Assembly: GCA_018114805.1 (NCBI GenBank)
Contig: CP073042.1
Span: 4,650,001-4,714,000, forward strand
Source of the DNA: Candidatus Streptomyces philanthi
GTDB taxonomy: Bacteria > Actinomycetota > Actinomycetes > Streptomycetales > Streptomycetaceae
Length of the DNA: 64,000 bases
Direction of reading: 5' to 3'
Positions 46,731 to 55,688 of this stretch are shown here, one piece after another. Below the pieces are notes generated by a model that saw only the letters and a list, made by a program, of their open reading frames with translations, was not told where the DNA came from and did no database searches. The translations under genes and the position numbers were made by a program. The first letter of the stretch is position 1; each line of letters starts with the position of its first letter.

Positions 46731-48590
46731 ATGCCTCCCACGCTCGCCTCACTCGTCCACCACTCCACCCTGAAGCTGACCGTGCTCGCGGGTGAGGGAC
46801 GGCTGGACACGCCCGTGCGGTGGGCGCACGTCAGCGAGCTCCCCGACCCCGTGCCGTACCTGGACGGCGGCGAACTGCTGCTGATCACCGCGATGAAGCT
46901 GGACGCGGAAGACCCGGAGGCGATGCGCCGCTACGTCCGGCGGCTGGTCGACGCGGGCGTCGTCGGCCTCGGCTTCGCGGTCGGTGTCAACTACGAGCAG
47001 GCCCCGGCGGCCCTGGTACGGGCCGCCGGCGAGGCCGGGCTGCCCCTGCTCGGCGTCCCGCGCCGTACCCCGTTCATCGCGATCACCAAGGTCGTCTCGG
47101 CCGCCATCGCGGCCGACCAGTACCGCGCCGTGACCGCGGGCTTCGAAGCACAGCGCGAGCTGACCCGCGCCGCCAGCAGCGCCGAGGGTCCCACGGCGCT
47201 GCTGGCCAGGCTCGCCGCCCACCTCAACGGCTGGGCAGCCCTCTACGACGCCTCGGGCGCGCTCATCGGCTCCGCGCCCGACTGGGCGGCGCGCCGTGCG
47301 GCCAGGCTCACCGGCGACGTCGAGCGGCTCCGTGAGCGAGCCGCCCCCGCCAGCGCCGTCGTCGGGGGCGGCGGAGCGGACGGGGGCGAGGAGGAGGTGG
47401 CCGACCGGGTGGAGCTCCAGACGCTGGGCATCGGCCGGCGCACCCGGGGCGTCCTCGCCGTGGGCACGGGGGCGCCGCTGGGCACGGCGGAACGGTACGC
47501 TGTCCACTCAGCCGTCGCTCTGCTGACCCTCACCACGGAGCGCTCCCGCGCGCTGCGCGAGGCCGAACAACGACTCGGGGCGGCGCTGCTCCACATGCTC
47601 CTCGCTGGTGAGCCCGACCACGCGCGGGCCGTGGCAGGGCAGCTCTACGGCGAACTGCTCGACGCCCCGTTCCGCATGCTCGTCGCCGAGGGGGCGGCCA
47701 CCATACCGCACGCCGCCCCGTCGGCCCCGTCCGCCGCTCCCTTCCCCTCCGCCGCCGCCCCTGCCACGAGGCAAGCGCGTGCCGCGCCGACCGCGGAACC
47801 CGGCACCGCGCCGGAGGCTCACGGGGTGGCGCACGGTGCGGCGGCGCCCGGCGCCCCGTCGACCGTGGACGACCCCTCGCTCACGGCGGTGCCCCCGGCA
47901 CAGCCGCTCAGCCCCGCCGCCTCCCTCTCCGGCGGCGCGCCGGCCACGGCGCCCGCCGATCCACTCGGTTCGCTCGTGGACACCATCGAGGCGGCGGCCG
48001 CACGCACCGGGGAGGCCGTACTCATCGTGCCGGACGGTGCACGCCTGATCGTGCTGGCCACCGATGGGGGAGCGGCGGTCGGGGCGTGCGCGGAGCACGC
48101 CGAAGCGGCCGAGGCACGCCGCGGTGGCACGGCGCGCCCCCGCACCCGGGGCAGCGCCCCCGCGGACGACGGCCTCGTCATCGGACTTTCCGCCCCCGCC
48201 GGCCCCACGGCAGCGGCCACCGCTTACCGGCAGGCCGAGCAAGCCCTCTCCGTGGCGCGCCGCCGTGGTCGCGTGCTCGTCGAACACGAACAGGTCGCCG
48301 CCGGTTCGGTGCTGCCGCTCCTCGCAGACGACGCCGTACGGGCCTTCGCCGACGGCCTGCTCCGCGCGTTGTACGACCACGACGCAACGGGACGGGGCGA
48401 CCTCGTGGCGAGCCTCCGGGCGTGGCTCTCCCGGCACGGCCAGTGGGACGCTGCGGCCGCCGAACTCCGGGTCCATCGCCACACGCTGCGCTACCGCATG
48501 CGCCGAGTCGAGGAGATCCTCGGCCGCTCGCTCGACGACCCGGACGTCCGCATGGAACTCTGGCTTGCCCTGAAGGCCACCGGCATGTAG
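46731..48590 (+). CDS. PucR-family transcriptional regulator
   Basis: 619 residues from the ATG at 46731, after CGAAGG. The N-terminal PucR domain (PPTLASLVHHSTLKLTVLAG, ELLLITAMKL) is a purine/GABA-responsive sensor type. The C-terminal helix-turn-helix of the PucR/CdaR type is RVHRHTLRYRMRRVEEILG followed by DPDVRMELWLALK. An Ala/Pro-rich insertion of about 110 residues sits between. It lies between gabT and an aldehyde dehydrogenase and is their likely regulator. Stop TAG. Confidence 0.9.
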   Translation: MPPTLASLVHHSTLKLTVLAGEGRLDTPVRWAHVSELPDPVPYLDGGELLLITAMKLDAEDPEAMRRYVRRLVDAGVVGLGFAVGVNYEQAPAALVRAAGEAGLPLLGVPRRTPFIAITKVVSAAIAADQYRAVTAGFEAQRELTRAASSAEGPTALLARLAAHLNGWAALYDASGALIGSAPDWAARRAARLTGDVERLRERAAPASAVVGGGGADGGEEEVADRVELQTLGIGRRTRGVLAVGTGAPLGTAERYAVHSAVALLTLTTERSRALREAEQRLGAALLHMLLAGEPDHARAVAGQLYGELLDAPFRMLVAEGAATIPHAAPSAPSAAPFPSAAAPATRQARAAPTAEPGTAPEAHGVAHGAAAPGAPSTVDDPSLTAVPPAQPLSPAASLSGGAPATAPADPLGSLVDTIEAAAARTGEAVLIVPDGARLIVLATDGGAAVGACAEHAEAAEARRGGTARPRTRGSAPADDGLVIGLSAPAGPTAAATAYRQAEQALSVARRRGRVLVEHEQVAAGSVLPLLADDAVRAFADGLLRALYDHDATGRGDLVASLRAWLSRHGQWDAAAAELRVHRHTLRYRMRRVEEILGRSLDDPDVRMELWLALKATGM

Positions 48591-49169
48591 CCGCGCAAGC
48601 GGGTCGCTGCGCGGCTGAACGGGGCCGGCCCACCAGAGACCGCGAGGGCGCTGACGGCACCGGAGCTGGCGATGCCAGGACGGCAGACGCCGAGGTGGGT
48701 GACGCGTTGCCGAGTGGGCCATTCCGGGATGAGTCCGTGCCTCCACGACGCCTTCGCGCGTCGCCCCGTGCCCCGTGCCCCGTGCCCCGTGCCCCGTGCC
48801 CCGTGCCCCGTGCCAGACGGTCGTCTGCACGACGGAACGCGAAGAGAGGGCCCATGTGCCCCACGGAGCGATCCGCACGTGCCAATCTGGCAAGGGACTA
48901 GCGAGCAGTGCTACGGGTCGGACAAACGCCGTACGCGCGATTCGCCCCTACGCTGTGGGCAGAGCGTGTGTCAGCACTCCGGTACGTGGTCCGTTTGCCC
49001 AGGACGCGGGCGATGCGGGCCGAACTGCGCCGTTCGGCCCGGACGCGGCTGAGCGACGCAGGGGCCAGTAGGCGTCGGTCGCCCCGTACCGCCGCCGGCC
49101 GTCTAGCACTCCTTCCGCGACTACGAACCGCACCACTCTCCGTACAATTCAGAAGGGCCGGGATTCGCT
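48591..49169. other. Gap between pucR and the second aldehyde dehydrogenase
   Basis: 579 bp, with heptad array G at 48768-48809. 48880-49000 and 49080-49165 have lower G/C (CTAGCACTCCTTCCGCGACTACG, TCTCCGTACAATTCAGAAGG) and include TACAAT at 49141-49146, a fair -10 for the dehydrogenase. No gene seen. Confidence 0.5.
48768..48809 (-). repeat. Heptad array G: 6 units of GTGCCCC
   Basis: 42 bp of perfect tandem GTGCCCC, 177 nt after the pucR stop, preceded by one CCCC. G-quadruplex pattern on the minus strand. Confidence 0.95.
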
Positions 49170-50630
49170 GTGTCAGTCACTCAAGAATCTGCCACCCACG
49201 CTTTCTGGCTCGCCGGCCGCGCGGCGACCGGCGAGGACACCTTCGACGTCGCGTCCCCCTGGGACAACCGGCTCGTCGGCACCGTGAGCATTCCCACCGA
49301 GGCCCAGGTCGAGGAGGCCGTGGCCGCCTCCGTAGCGGTGCAGGCCGAGTTCTCGGCCACCCCCGCGCACATGCGGGCCGCCGCCCTCGACCACGTGACG
49401 AAGCGCCTTACCGAGCACACCGAGGAGATCGCTCAACTCATCTCCGCCGAGAACGGCAAGCCCCTGAAGTGGGCCCGCGGCGAGGTGGGCCGGGCGATCT
49501 CCGTGTTCCGGTTCGCGACGGAGGAGGCCCGTCGGTTCAACGGCGGCGAGGCCCAACGCCTGGACACTGACGCCGGCGGGGTCGGGCGGCTGGCGCTCAC
49601 GCGCCGTTTCCCGCGCGGCACCGTGCTGGGCATCGCCCCGTTCAACTTCCCGCTGAACCTCTGCGCGCACAAGGTCGCCCCGGCGATCGCCGTCGGTACG
49701 CCGATCATCCTGAAGCCCGCGCCCGCCACTCCGCTGTCGGCTTTGCTGCTCGGCGAGCTGCTGGCCGAGACCGACCTGCCGGCGGGTTCCTGGTCGGTGC
49801 TGCCGGTACCCAACGACCGCATGCCTGCGCTGGTGCAGGACGAGCGGCTGCCGGTCATCTCCTTCACCGGCTCCGACAAGGTCGGCTACGCGATCATGGA
49901 GTCGGTGCCGCGCAAGCACTGCACGCTGGAGCTCGGGGGCAACGGGGCGGCCGTCGTCCTCCCCGACTTCGCCTCCGAGGCGGACCTCGACTGGGCCGCG
50001 ACCCGCATCGCGACGTTTTCCAACTACCAGGGCGGCCAGTCCTGCATCTCCGTCCAGCGCGTGATCGCGGACGCGTCGCTGTACGAGCGGCTCGTCCCCA
50101 AGGTGGTGGCCGCCGTCGAGGCGCAGGTCACCGGCGACCCGTCGGACGAGGCCACCGAGGTCGGCCCACTGGTTAGCGAGGACGCCGCGAAGCGCGTCGA
50201 GTCGTGTGTCGAGGAAGCTGTACGGGGCGGGGCGACGCTACTCGCCGGCGCCAAGCGCGACGGAGCCTCCTACGCCCCGACCGTCCTCGCCGACGTCCCA
50301 GCCGACGCCACCCTCGCCCGCGAGGAGATCTTCGGCCCCGTGCTGACGCTCCACAGGGTCGACGGTGAGGACGCGGCCTTCCAGGCCGTCAACGACTCCA
50401 AGTACGGCCTGCAGGCGGGCGTCTTCACGCACGACACCCGAACCGCGTTCCGCGCGCACCGCGCGCTGGAGGTCGGCGGCGTCATCATCGGCGACGTTCC
50501 CTCCTACCGGGCCGACCAGATGCCGTACGGCGGCGCCAAGCAGTCCGGTGTCGGACGCGAAGGCGTCCGCTTCGCCATGGACGACTACACCTACGAGCGC
50601 GTCATGGTGTTCACCGGCATCGACCTGTAA
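49170..50630 (+). CDS. NAD(P)-dependent aldehyde dehydrogenase, probably succinic semialdehyde
   Basis: 486 residues. PFNFPLNLCAHKVAPAIAVG, the catalytic Glu in LELGGNG and the Cys in GGQSCISVQRV define the family; ISFTGSDKVG is the cofactor-binding turn. The GTG at 49170 follows AGAAGGGCCGGGATTCGCT. Near gabT and the PucR regulator it most likely oxidises succinic semialdehyde to succinate, but the phosphonoacetaldehyde-like sequence pattern (QSCISVQRV) leaves the substrate open. Confidence 0.9.
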   Translation: MSVTQESATHAFWLAGRAATGEDTFDVASPWDNRLVGTVSIPTEAQVEEAVAASVAVQAEFSATPAHMRAAALDHVTKRLTEHTEEIAQLISAENGKPLKWARGEVGRAISVFRFATEEARRFNGGEAQRLDTDAGGVGRLALTRRFPRGTVLGIAPFNFPLNLCAHKVAPAIAVGTPIILKPAPATPLSALLLGELLAETDLPAGSWSVLPVPNDRMPALVQDERLPVISFTGSDKVGYAIMESVPRKHCTLELGGNGAAVVLPDFASEADLDWAATRIATFSNYQGGQSCISVQRVIADASLYERLVPKVVAAVEAQVTGDPSDEATEVGPLVSEDAAKRVESCVEEAVRGGATLLAGAKRDGASYAPTVLADVPADATLAREEIFGPVLTLHRVDGEDAAFQAVNDSKYGLQAGVFTHDTRTAFRAHRALEVGGVIIGDVPSYRADQMPYGGAKQSGVGREGVRFAMDDYTYERVMVFTGIDL

Positions 50631-50727
50631 GGCGATTCGGGAGGTCGGCGGTTCGGCGATTCAGTACGAGGCCGACGGCAGGTTCGACAGCGAGGTACTG
50701 GTCCCGAAGTAACCGGTGGCGGCCCGG

Positions 50728-50765
50728 GCGATGGCTGGAGCGAAGCACCACGCTCCAGCCATCGC
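50728..50765 (+). terminator. Hairpin downstream of the dehydrogenase
   Basis: Perfect 15-bp stem (50728-50742 with 50751-50765), 8-nt loop, about 100 nt after the stop. No T-run. A short frame GGSAIQYEADGRFDSEVLVP* between the stop and the hairpin (about 50645-50712) looks like the end of some protein and may be a gene remnant. Confidence 0.7.
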
Positions 50766-51130
50766 TCCGTTTCCGAAGCCCCGCGCGATGAGGCACCGTA
50801 CGCATCTGGGCACCGCGCCATCACGCCGCCCCTTGCCACACCGCGCGTTCCCCATCCAGCCCTCGCACGTTGGCCCCGTGCCCCGTGCCCGGGGCGGGGC
50901 CGACCCACGCCCCATCCCCGCCGCCGCCCGCCACCCCGAGCCCGCCGTGCCGGCACCCGTTACGCCGTCCGTCGGGCTGCGGCGCGCCGGCTGACACGGG
51001 CGCTGGGGTTCTGGTGCACACCGACCAGCAGAACGGCCGGTGCTCACCGGCTACGGGGCAGGCATCCGGCGCTCCGCGCGGAGGGTCGCCCGCCTGCTCC
51101 GGCCCTACGACGCCGCGAGATGAGTTTCCG

Positions 51131-51702
51131 ATGACCGCTCCGTCCGCCACGCCCCCGCCTCCGACACCCTTGTCCGTGTCCGAGCGCAAGGCGCGCCAGG
51201 TCGCGGAAGCCGCCCGGGAAGCAACCTGGCGCAAACCGAACTTCGCCAAGGAACTGTTCCTCGGCCGATTCCGACTCGACCTCATCCACCGGTACCCAGC
51301 GCTCGGTGCGCCCGCACCGACATCTCGGCGTTCCTGCTGACCGAGCCTGACGTCGGGTCTGACCTGGCGCGACTGGCGACCACCGCGGTGCCGGACGGCG
51401 AGGACTACGTACTGGGCGGCGTCAAGCTGTGGACGACCAACGGCGTCGTCGCCTACCTCCTCGTCATGATGGCCCTAGTGCCGGCGGGCAAACCGATCGG
51501 CCGGTACGAGGCCCTGGGGCCGAAGGTCGCCTTCATCGCCGCGACGACGTTCGCCCTGGAGGCCGTTGTCGACTTGTCGTCCCACATGGCCGACGAAGAC
51601 CGCACCGACATCCGCATCGAGGCCCCGCTCGCCAAACCGTACGGCTCGGAGATGGGTTGGCTGATGGCCGACGAGCGGGGGCAGCTTCGCGGCCAACACT
51701 GA
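51131..51702 (+). pseudogene. Acyl-CoA dehydrogenase remnant
   Basis: Starts like a FadE-type acyl-CoA dehydrogenase at the ATG at 51131 (ERKARQVAEAAREATWRKP, FAKELFLGRFRLDLIH). It then jumps frame and position near 51300 to the mid-domain strand AFLLTEPDVGSD and GGVKLWTTNGVVA, then to a later segment AFIAATTFALEAVVDLSSHM ... KPYGSEMGWLMADE, and breaks off at about 51700. Roughly two thirds of a normal 600-residue protein is missing, including the catalytic region. Internal deletions of this size cannot be sequencing slips. Confidence 0.8.
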
Positions 51703-51856
51703 TGCCCTGCACCGCGAGGTTGCCTCAGACGTACTCGGAGGCGCCTACGCCTGTGTCGAGGAAGGCATCTTCGACCCCAGCGGCGGCGGCCCCTGGATCG
51801 CCGACGCCACACCAGGGCTCGCCCTCGCACCCACCGTCCGCTGCCCCGTCTGCTGA
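51703..51856 (+). pseudogene. Short remnant of an unrecognised gene
   Basis: A frame DALHREVASDVLGGAYACVE followed by EGIFDPSGGGPWIADATPG runs to a TGA at 51854-51856. Its composition is protein-like and unlike the surrounding repeats, but it has no start of its own and follows the acyl-CoA dehydrogenase remnant directly. No family recognised. Confidence 0.35.
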
Positions 51857-52415
51857 ACGCGCCCCACGCTGTCCCCCTGCTCCCCCCGCGCACGCCGACA
51901 GCACCGCGCTACGCCGCACAGCAATACGCCGCACCCTGGCGCCGCCCCGGTATGCCGGGCTTACGGGGCTGGCACGTAGACGTGCGGACCGCTCCACGGG
52001 ACTGCGTTCGCCAAGCCTGAGACCGCCCATTGCCCCTGTCCAGTCGCCGTACCGCTCTTCGCCACGCACTGACCATCCGCGGCACCGTCCTGCCGGAGCA
52101 CGGAGCACGGAGCACGGAGCACGGAGCACGGAGCACGGAGCACGGAGCACGGAGCACGGAGCACGGAGCACGGAGCACGGAGCGGTGATCCTGCCTGGGG
52201 CACGGGGCACGGGGCGTGCCACCCACCGACACCGCGAGCCCGACCGCCCGCCGTGCCCGCGGGCGCCGTACGCCGCCCGCGGTCCCGCCTGCGGGCCTGG
52301 AGGGACCACCCTCCTCCGTGCCGCGACACCCCTGGTCCGCCCCGTTCCCGCTATGGCAGAGTCCTACTAGGGGTGCGCCCCTCAAATCCCGCGGTGGAGC
52401 GGCCACAATGGGGGG
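51857..52415. other. Gap before dxr
   Basis: 560 bp: mixed G/C-rich DNA up to 52094, then heptad array C with its composite core (52095-52215), then 200 bp of dxr upstream sequence. The last 60 bp contain TATGGCAGAGTCCTACTAGG, a possible -10 area (TCCTACTA at 52361-52368) 50 nt before the dxr start. Confidence 0.5.
52095..52215 (+). repeat. Heptad array C: 12 units of GGAGCAC plus composite core
   Basis: Twelve perfect GGAGCAC units (52095-52178), then GGAGCGGTGATCCTGCCTGG (52179-52198), then two GGGGCAC units and a GGGGCG. The best-preserved composite copy: GGAGCAC heptads left, GGGGCAC heptads right, core in the middle. Confidence 0.97.
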
Positions 52416-53705
52416 ATGACGGACTCCCTCGCCTCGCCGCACCAGCCCTTCGCCGTTGCCTTCGACGTCTCCGCAGCCCCGGATGCCCCGCGCACCATCG
52501 TGATTCTCGGCTCAACGGGTTCGATCGGAACCCAGGCCATCGATGTGGTGCTGCGTAATCCCGACCGGTTCCAGGTCACGGGGCTGTCCGCTACCGGTGG
52601 GCGGGTGGAACTGCTCGCGGAGCAGGCGCACCAGTTGCGTGTCCGTACGGTCGCCGTCGCGCGGCAGGACGTCGTGCCCGCGCTCCGTGACGCGTTGCGG
52701 GCGCGGTACGGGGCCGAGCCGCTGCCCGAGATCCTCGCGGGGCCCGAGGCGGCCACCGAGCTCGCGGGCAGCGAGTGCCACTCCGTGCTCAACGGCATCA
52801 CCGGTTCGATCGGGCTCGCCCCGACGCTGGCGGCCCTGGAGGCCCGCAGCGTGCTCATCCTCGCGAACAAGGAGTCCCTGATCGTCGGGGGACCGCTGGT
52901 CAAGGCCGTGGCCAAGCCGGGCCAGATCGTCCCGGTCGACTCGGAGCACTCGGCGCTCTTCCAGGCGCTGATGGGCGGCACCCCGGCCCAGGTGCGCAAG
53001 CTGGTCGTCACGGCCAGCGGCGGCCCGTTCCGCGGGCGCAGCAGGGAGGAGCTGACCGCCGTCACGCCGCACCAGGCCCTCGCCCACCCCACCTGGGACA
53101 TGGGCCCCGTCGTGACCATCAACTCGGCGACCCTGGTCAACAAGGGCCTTGAGGTCATCGAGGCGCACCTGCTGTTCGACATCCCCTTCGACCGCATCGA
53201 GGTGGTCGTCCACCCGCAGTCGTACGTGCACTCCATGGTCGAGTTCACCGACGGTTCGACGCTCGCCCAGGTCAGTCCGCCCGACATGCGCATGCCCATC
53301 GCACTCGGCTTGGGGTGGCCGGACCGGGTGCCGGACGCCGCGCCGGGCTGTGACTGGACGAAAGCGTCGACGTGGGAGTTCTTCCCGCTCGACACGGAGG
53401 CTTTCCCCTCCGTGGCCCTGGCGCGTCACGTGGGCGACCTGGGCGGCACCGCGCCCGCCGTGTTCAACGCGGCGAACGAGGAATGCGTGGACGCGTTCCT
53501 GGCCGAGCGGCTGCCCTTCACCGGGATCGTGGACACGGTGGCCGCCGTGGTCTCCGAAGGACTGGCCTCAGGCGCCGTGAAAAAGCGCCATGATGGAACC
53601 TCGCTCTCGGTGACTGACATCCTCGAAGCGGAGACATGGGCGCGCGCCCGCGCCCGGGAACTGGCCGCACGGGCGGCGAAGGCAACATCGGAGGTACGCG
53701 CATGA
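52416..53705 (+). CDS. dxr: 1-deoxy-D-xylulose 5-phosphate reductoisomerase
   Basis: Second enzyme of the non-mevalonate isoprenoid pathway, NADPH-dependent. 429 residues: NADPH-binding IVILGSTGSIGTQAIDVV, LANKESLIVGG, catalytic-site VDSEHSALFQ with the metal ligands, TASGGPFRG and LVNKGLEVIEAHLLFDIPFDRIEVVVHPQS (given here as landmarks). The ATG at 52416 follows GGGGGG. The stop overlaps the rseP start (ATGA at 53702-53705). ispG of the same pathway follows rseP. Confidence 0.97.
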   Translation: MTDSLASPHQPFAVAFDVSAAPDAPRTIVILGSTGSIGTQAIDVVLRNPDRFQVTGLSATGGRVELLAEQAHQLRVRTVAVARQDVVPALRDALRARYGAEPLPEILAGPEAATELAGSECHSVLNGITGSIGLAPTLAALEARSVLILANKESLIVGGPLVKAVAKPGQIVPVDSEHSALFQALMGGTPAQVRKLVVTASGGPFRGRSREELTAVTPHQALAHPTWDMGPVVTINSATLVNKGLEVIEAHLLFDIPFDRIEVVVHPQSYVHSMVEFTDGSTLAQVSPPDMRMPIALGLGWPDRVPDAAPGCDWTKASTWEFFPLDTEAFPSVALARHVGDLGGTAPAVFNAANEECVDAFLAERLPFTGIVDTVAAVVSEGLASGAVKKRHDGTSLSVTDILEAETWARARARELAARAAKATSEVRA

Positions 53706-55003
53706 CGACCTGGATGACGATTCTTGGGATAATCGTCTTCGTCGTCGGCCTGCTCTTCTCCATCGCCTGGCACGAGCTGGGACACTTCTCGACCGCCAAG
53801 CTGTTCGGCATCCGGGTACCGGAGTACATGGTCGGTTTCGGGCCGACGATCTTCTCGCGCAAGAAGGGCGAGACGGAGTACGGCGCCAAGGCCATCCCGC
53901 TCGGCGGCTACATCCGCATGATCGGCATGTTCCCGCCCGGCGACGACCGCAAGGTCACGGCGCGCTCCACCTCGCCGTGGCGGAGCATGATCGAGGACGC
54001 CAGGTCGGCCGCGTACGAGGAGCTTCAGCCGGGCGACGAGAAGCGGTTGTTCTACACGCGCAAGCCGTGGAAACGCGTGATCGTCATGTTCGCCGGGCCG
54101 TTCATGAACCTGGTGCTCGCCGTGGTGATCTTCATCGGCGTGATGATGACCTTCGGTGTCAACACCCAGACCACCACCGTCGGCTTCGTCTCCGAGTGTG
54201 TGATCCCCGCCTCGGCCAACACGGACACGTGCCCGAAGGACGCCAAGGACTCCCCGGCCAAGGCGGCGGGGCTCGAGCCCGGCGACAAGATCGTGGCGTT
54301 CAACGGCCAGCCGACCCCGGACTGGCAGACGCTCCAGCGTGACATCCGCGACACCACGGGGCCGGCCACCATCACCGTGGAGCGGGACGGGGCGCACAAG
54401 ACGCTGCAAGCCGACCTCATCAAGAACAAGGTCGCCAAGTCGGACGGCGACGGCGGCTACGTCAGGGACGAGTACGTCACCGCGGGCTTCCTCGGCTTCG
54501 CGCCCGCCACGGGCGTCGTCCAGCAGTCCTTCGGCGAGTCCGTCGAGCGCATGGGCGACATGGTGGAATCCGGCGTCGAGTCGCTGCTGGTGCTCCCGTC
54601 CAAGATCCCCGACCTGTGGAACGCCGCCTTCGGTGACGCCGAGCGCGAGCCCGACTCGCCGATGGGCGTGGTGGGCGCCGCACGTGTCGGCGGCGAGGTG
54701 TTCAACCTCGACATCCCGCCCGAGCAACAGGTCGCCACGATGCTGTTCCTGGTGGCGGGCTTCAACCTCTCGCTGTTCCTGTTCAACATGCTGCCGCTGC
54801 TGCCCCTGGATGGCGGGCACATCGCGGGCGCGCTGTGGGAGTCCGTACGGCGCAAGGCGGCGCGCGTCTTCCGCCGCCCCGACCCGGGCCCCTTCGACGT
54901 CGCCAAGCTCATGCCGGTCGCGTACGTCGTCGCGGGGATCTTCATCTGCTTCACCCTGCTGGTCCTCATCGCCGACGTGGTGAACCCGGTACGCATCACC
55001 TGA
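53702..55003 (+). CDS. rseP: Site-2 (RIP) zinc metalloprotease RseP
   Basis: Membrane protease that cuts anti-sigma factors or signal peptide remnants inside the membrane. 433 residues: active-site HELGH in the first membrane segment (SIAWHELGHFSTAKLFGI), central PDZ domain (KAAGLEPGDKIVAFNGQPTPDW), and MLPLLPLDGGH with the third zinc ligand in a later segment. Translationally coupled to dxr. In actinobacteria this gene (Rip1 in mycobacteria) sits between dxr and ispG as here. Confidence 0.95.
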   Translation: MTTWMTILGIIVFVVGLLFSIAWHELGHFSTAKLFGIRVPEYMVGFGPTIFSRKKGETEYGAKAIPLGGYIRMIGMFPPGDDRKVTARSTSPWRSMIEDARSAAYEELQPGDEKRLFYTRKPWKRVIVMFAGPFMNLVLAVVIFIGVMMTFGVNTQTTTVGFVSECVIPASANTDTCPKDAKDSPAKAAGLEPGDKIVAFNGQPTPDWQTLQRDIRDTTGPATITVERDGAHKTLQADLIKNKVAKSDGDGGYVRDEYVTAGFLGFAPATGVVQQSFGESVERMGDMVESGVESLLVLPSKIPDLWNAAFGDAEREPDSPMGVVGAARVGGEVFNLDIPPEQQVATMLFLVAGFNLSLFLFNMLPLLPLDGGHIAGALWESVRRKAARVFRRPDPGPFDVAKLMPVAYVVAGIFICFTLLVLIADVVNPVRIT

Positions 55004-55688
55004 CGCCGCCGCTCGGGGCGGCGCCGGCAAGACGCGCCGCTCCGAGCGCGGCCACGTCACGGGGCCATCACCGCCGCCCCGTGTACCAAGCCTCTGGTCC
55101 AGCCGGACGCCGTCCTCGTCAGTCGCTGCGGGCGCAGCCCGGCCGAGGCTTCGTCGCCCCCGCCTGGGGCCACCGGGACGGGCCACAGCGCCGCGACGAG
55201 GTCCCCCGGCAACCGCGCCGCCACCGGCTCCGTACGACGTGACACGTGTCCCCCATCGCCGGTTTGATCGCTCAACGTTACCGTCCGTGCGCATGTGGCA
55301 ATGGGGCGGGTTCGATGTGGCCCCGTCGCGGCCTGTGGCGATGCGACCCATCGGTGTGGAGCGGCGCAACCAGTCTTCAAGGCGCCTGCCGCCCGCGCCT
55401 GCCGCGTGCGCAGGCGCCCGGAGCGCTGGCCCACGGGGTGGCGAGCGTACGGGGACGGGGCCGCCAGCTGCGGGCGCCGTGGTGGGCGGCGCGGAGTGTT
55501 GATCTTTCGGCTGGCTGACGTACGTGCCACGAAGGGGCGAAGTTCTGGCATGGCGTATTCGTCCGGCTATCACCGATCGTGTGAGGTTAGACGCTGGGTG
55601 CGCTGTGTCCGAGGCGGGTGCCGTAATCTCGAAGACCGGAGCCCGCCGATCTCGGGACCTCGTTACACACCTTGGGGTTGCTCGCCAG
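55004..55688. other. 685-bp gap between rseP and ispG
   Basis: No credible gene; frames on both strands are long by composition only. One minus-strand frame (about 55057-55245) reads PVAARLPGDLVAALWPVPVA and may be a remnant, but I cannot name it. 55225-55320 (GTTTGATCGCTCAACGTTACC) and 55555-55600 (TATCACCGATCGTGTGAGGTTAGAC) are less G/C-rich; the second is the better promoter candidate for ispG. Free of heptad arrays. Confidence 0.45.

Noticed and set aside
55057..55551. A minus-strand gene between rseP and ispG
   Set aside because: Only a short part (PVAARLPGDLVAALWPVPVA) looks protein-like, the rest is Arg/Pro-rich shadow sequence, and no start with a ribosome site is seen.
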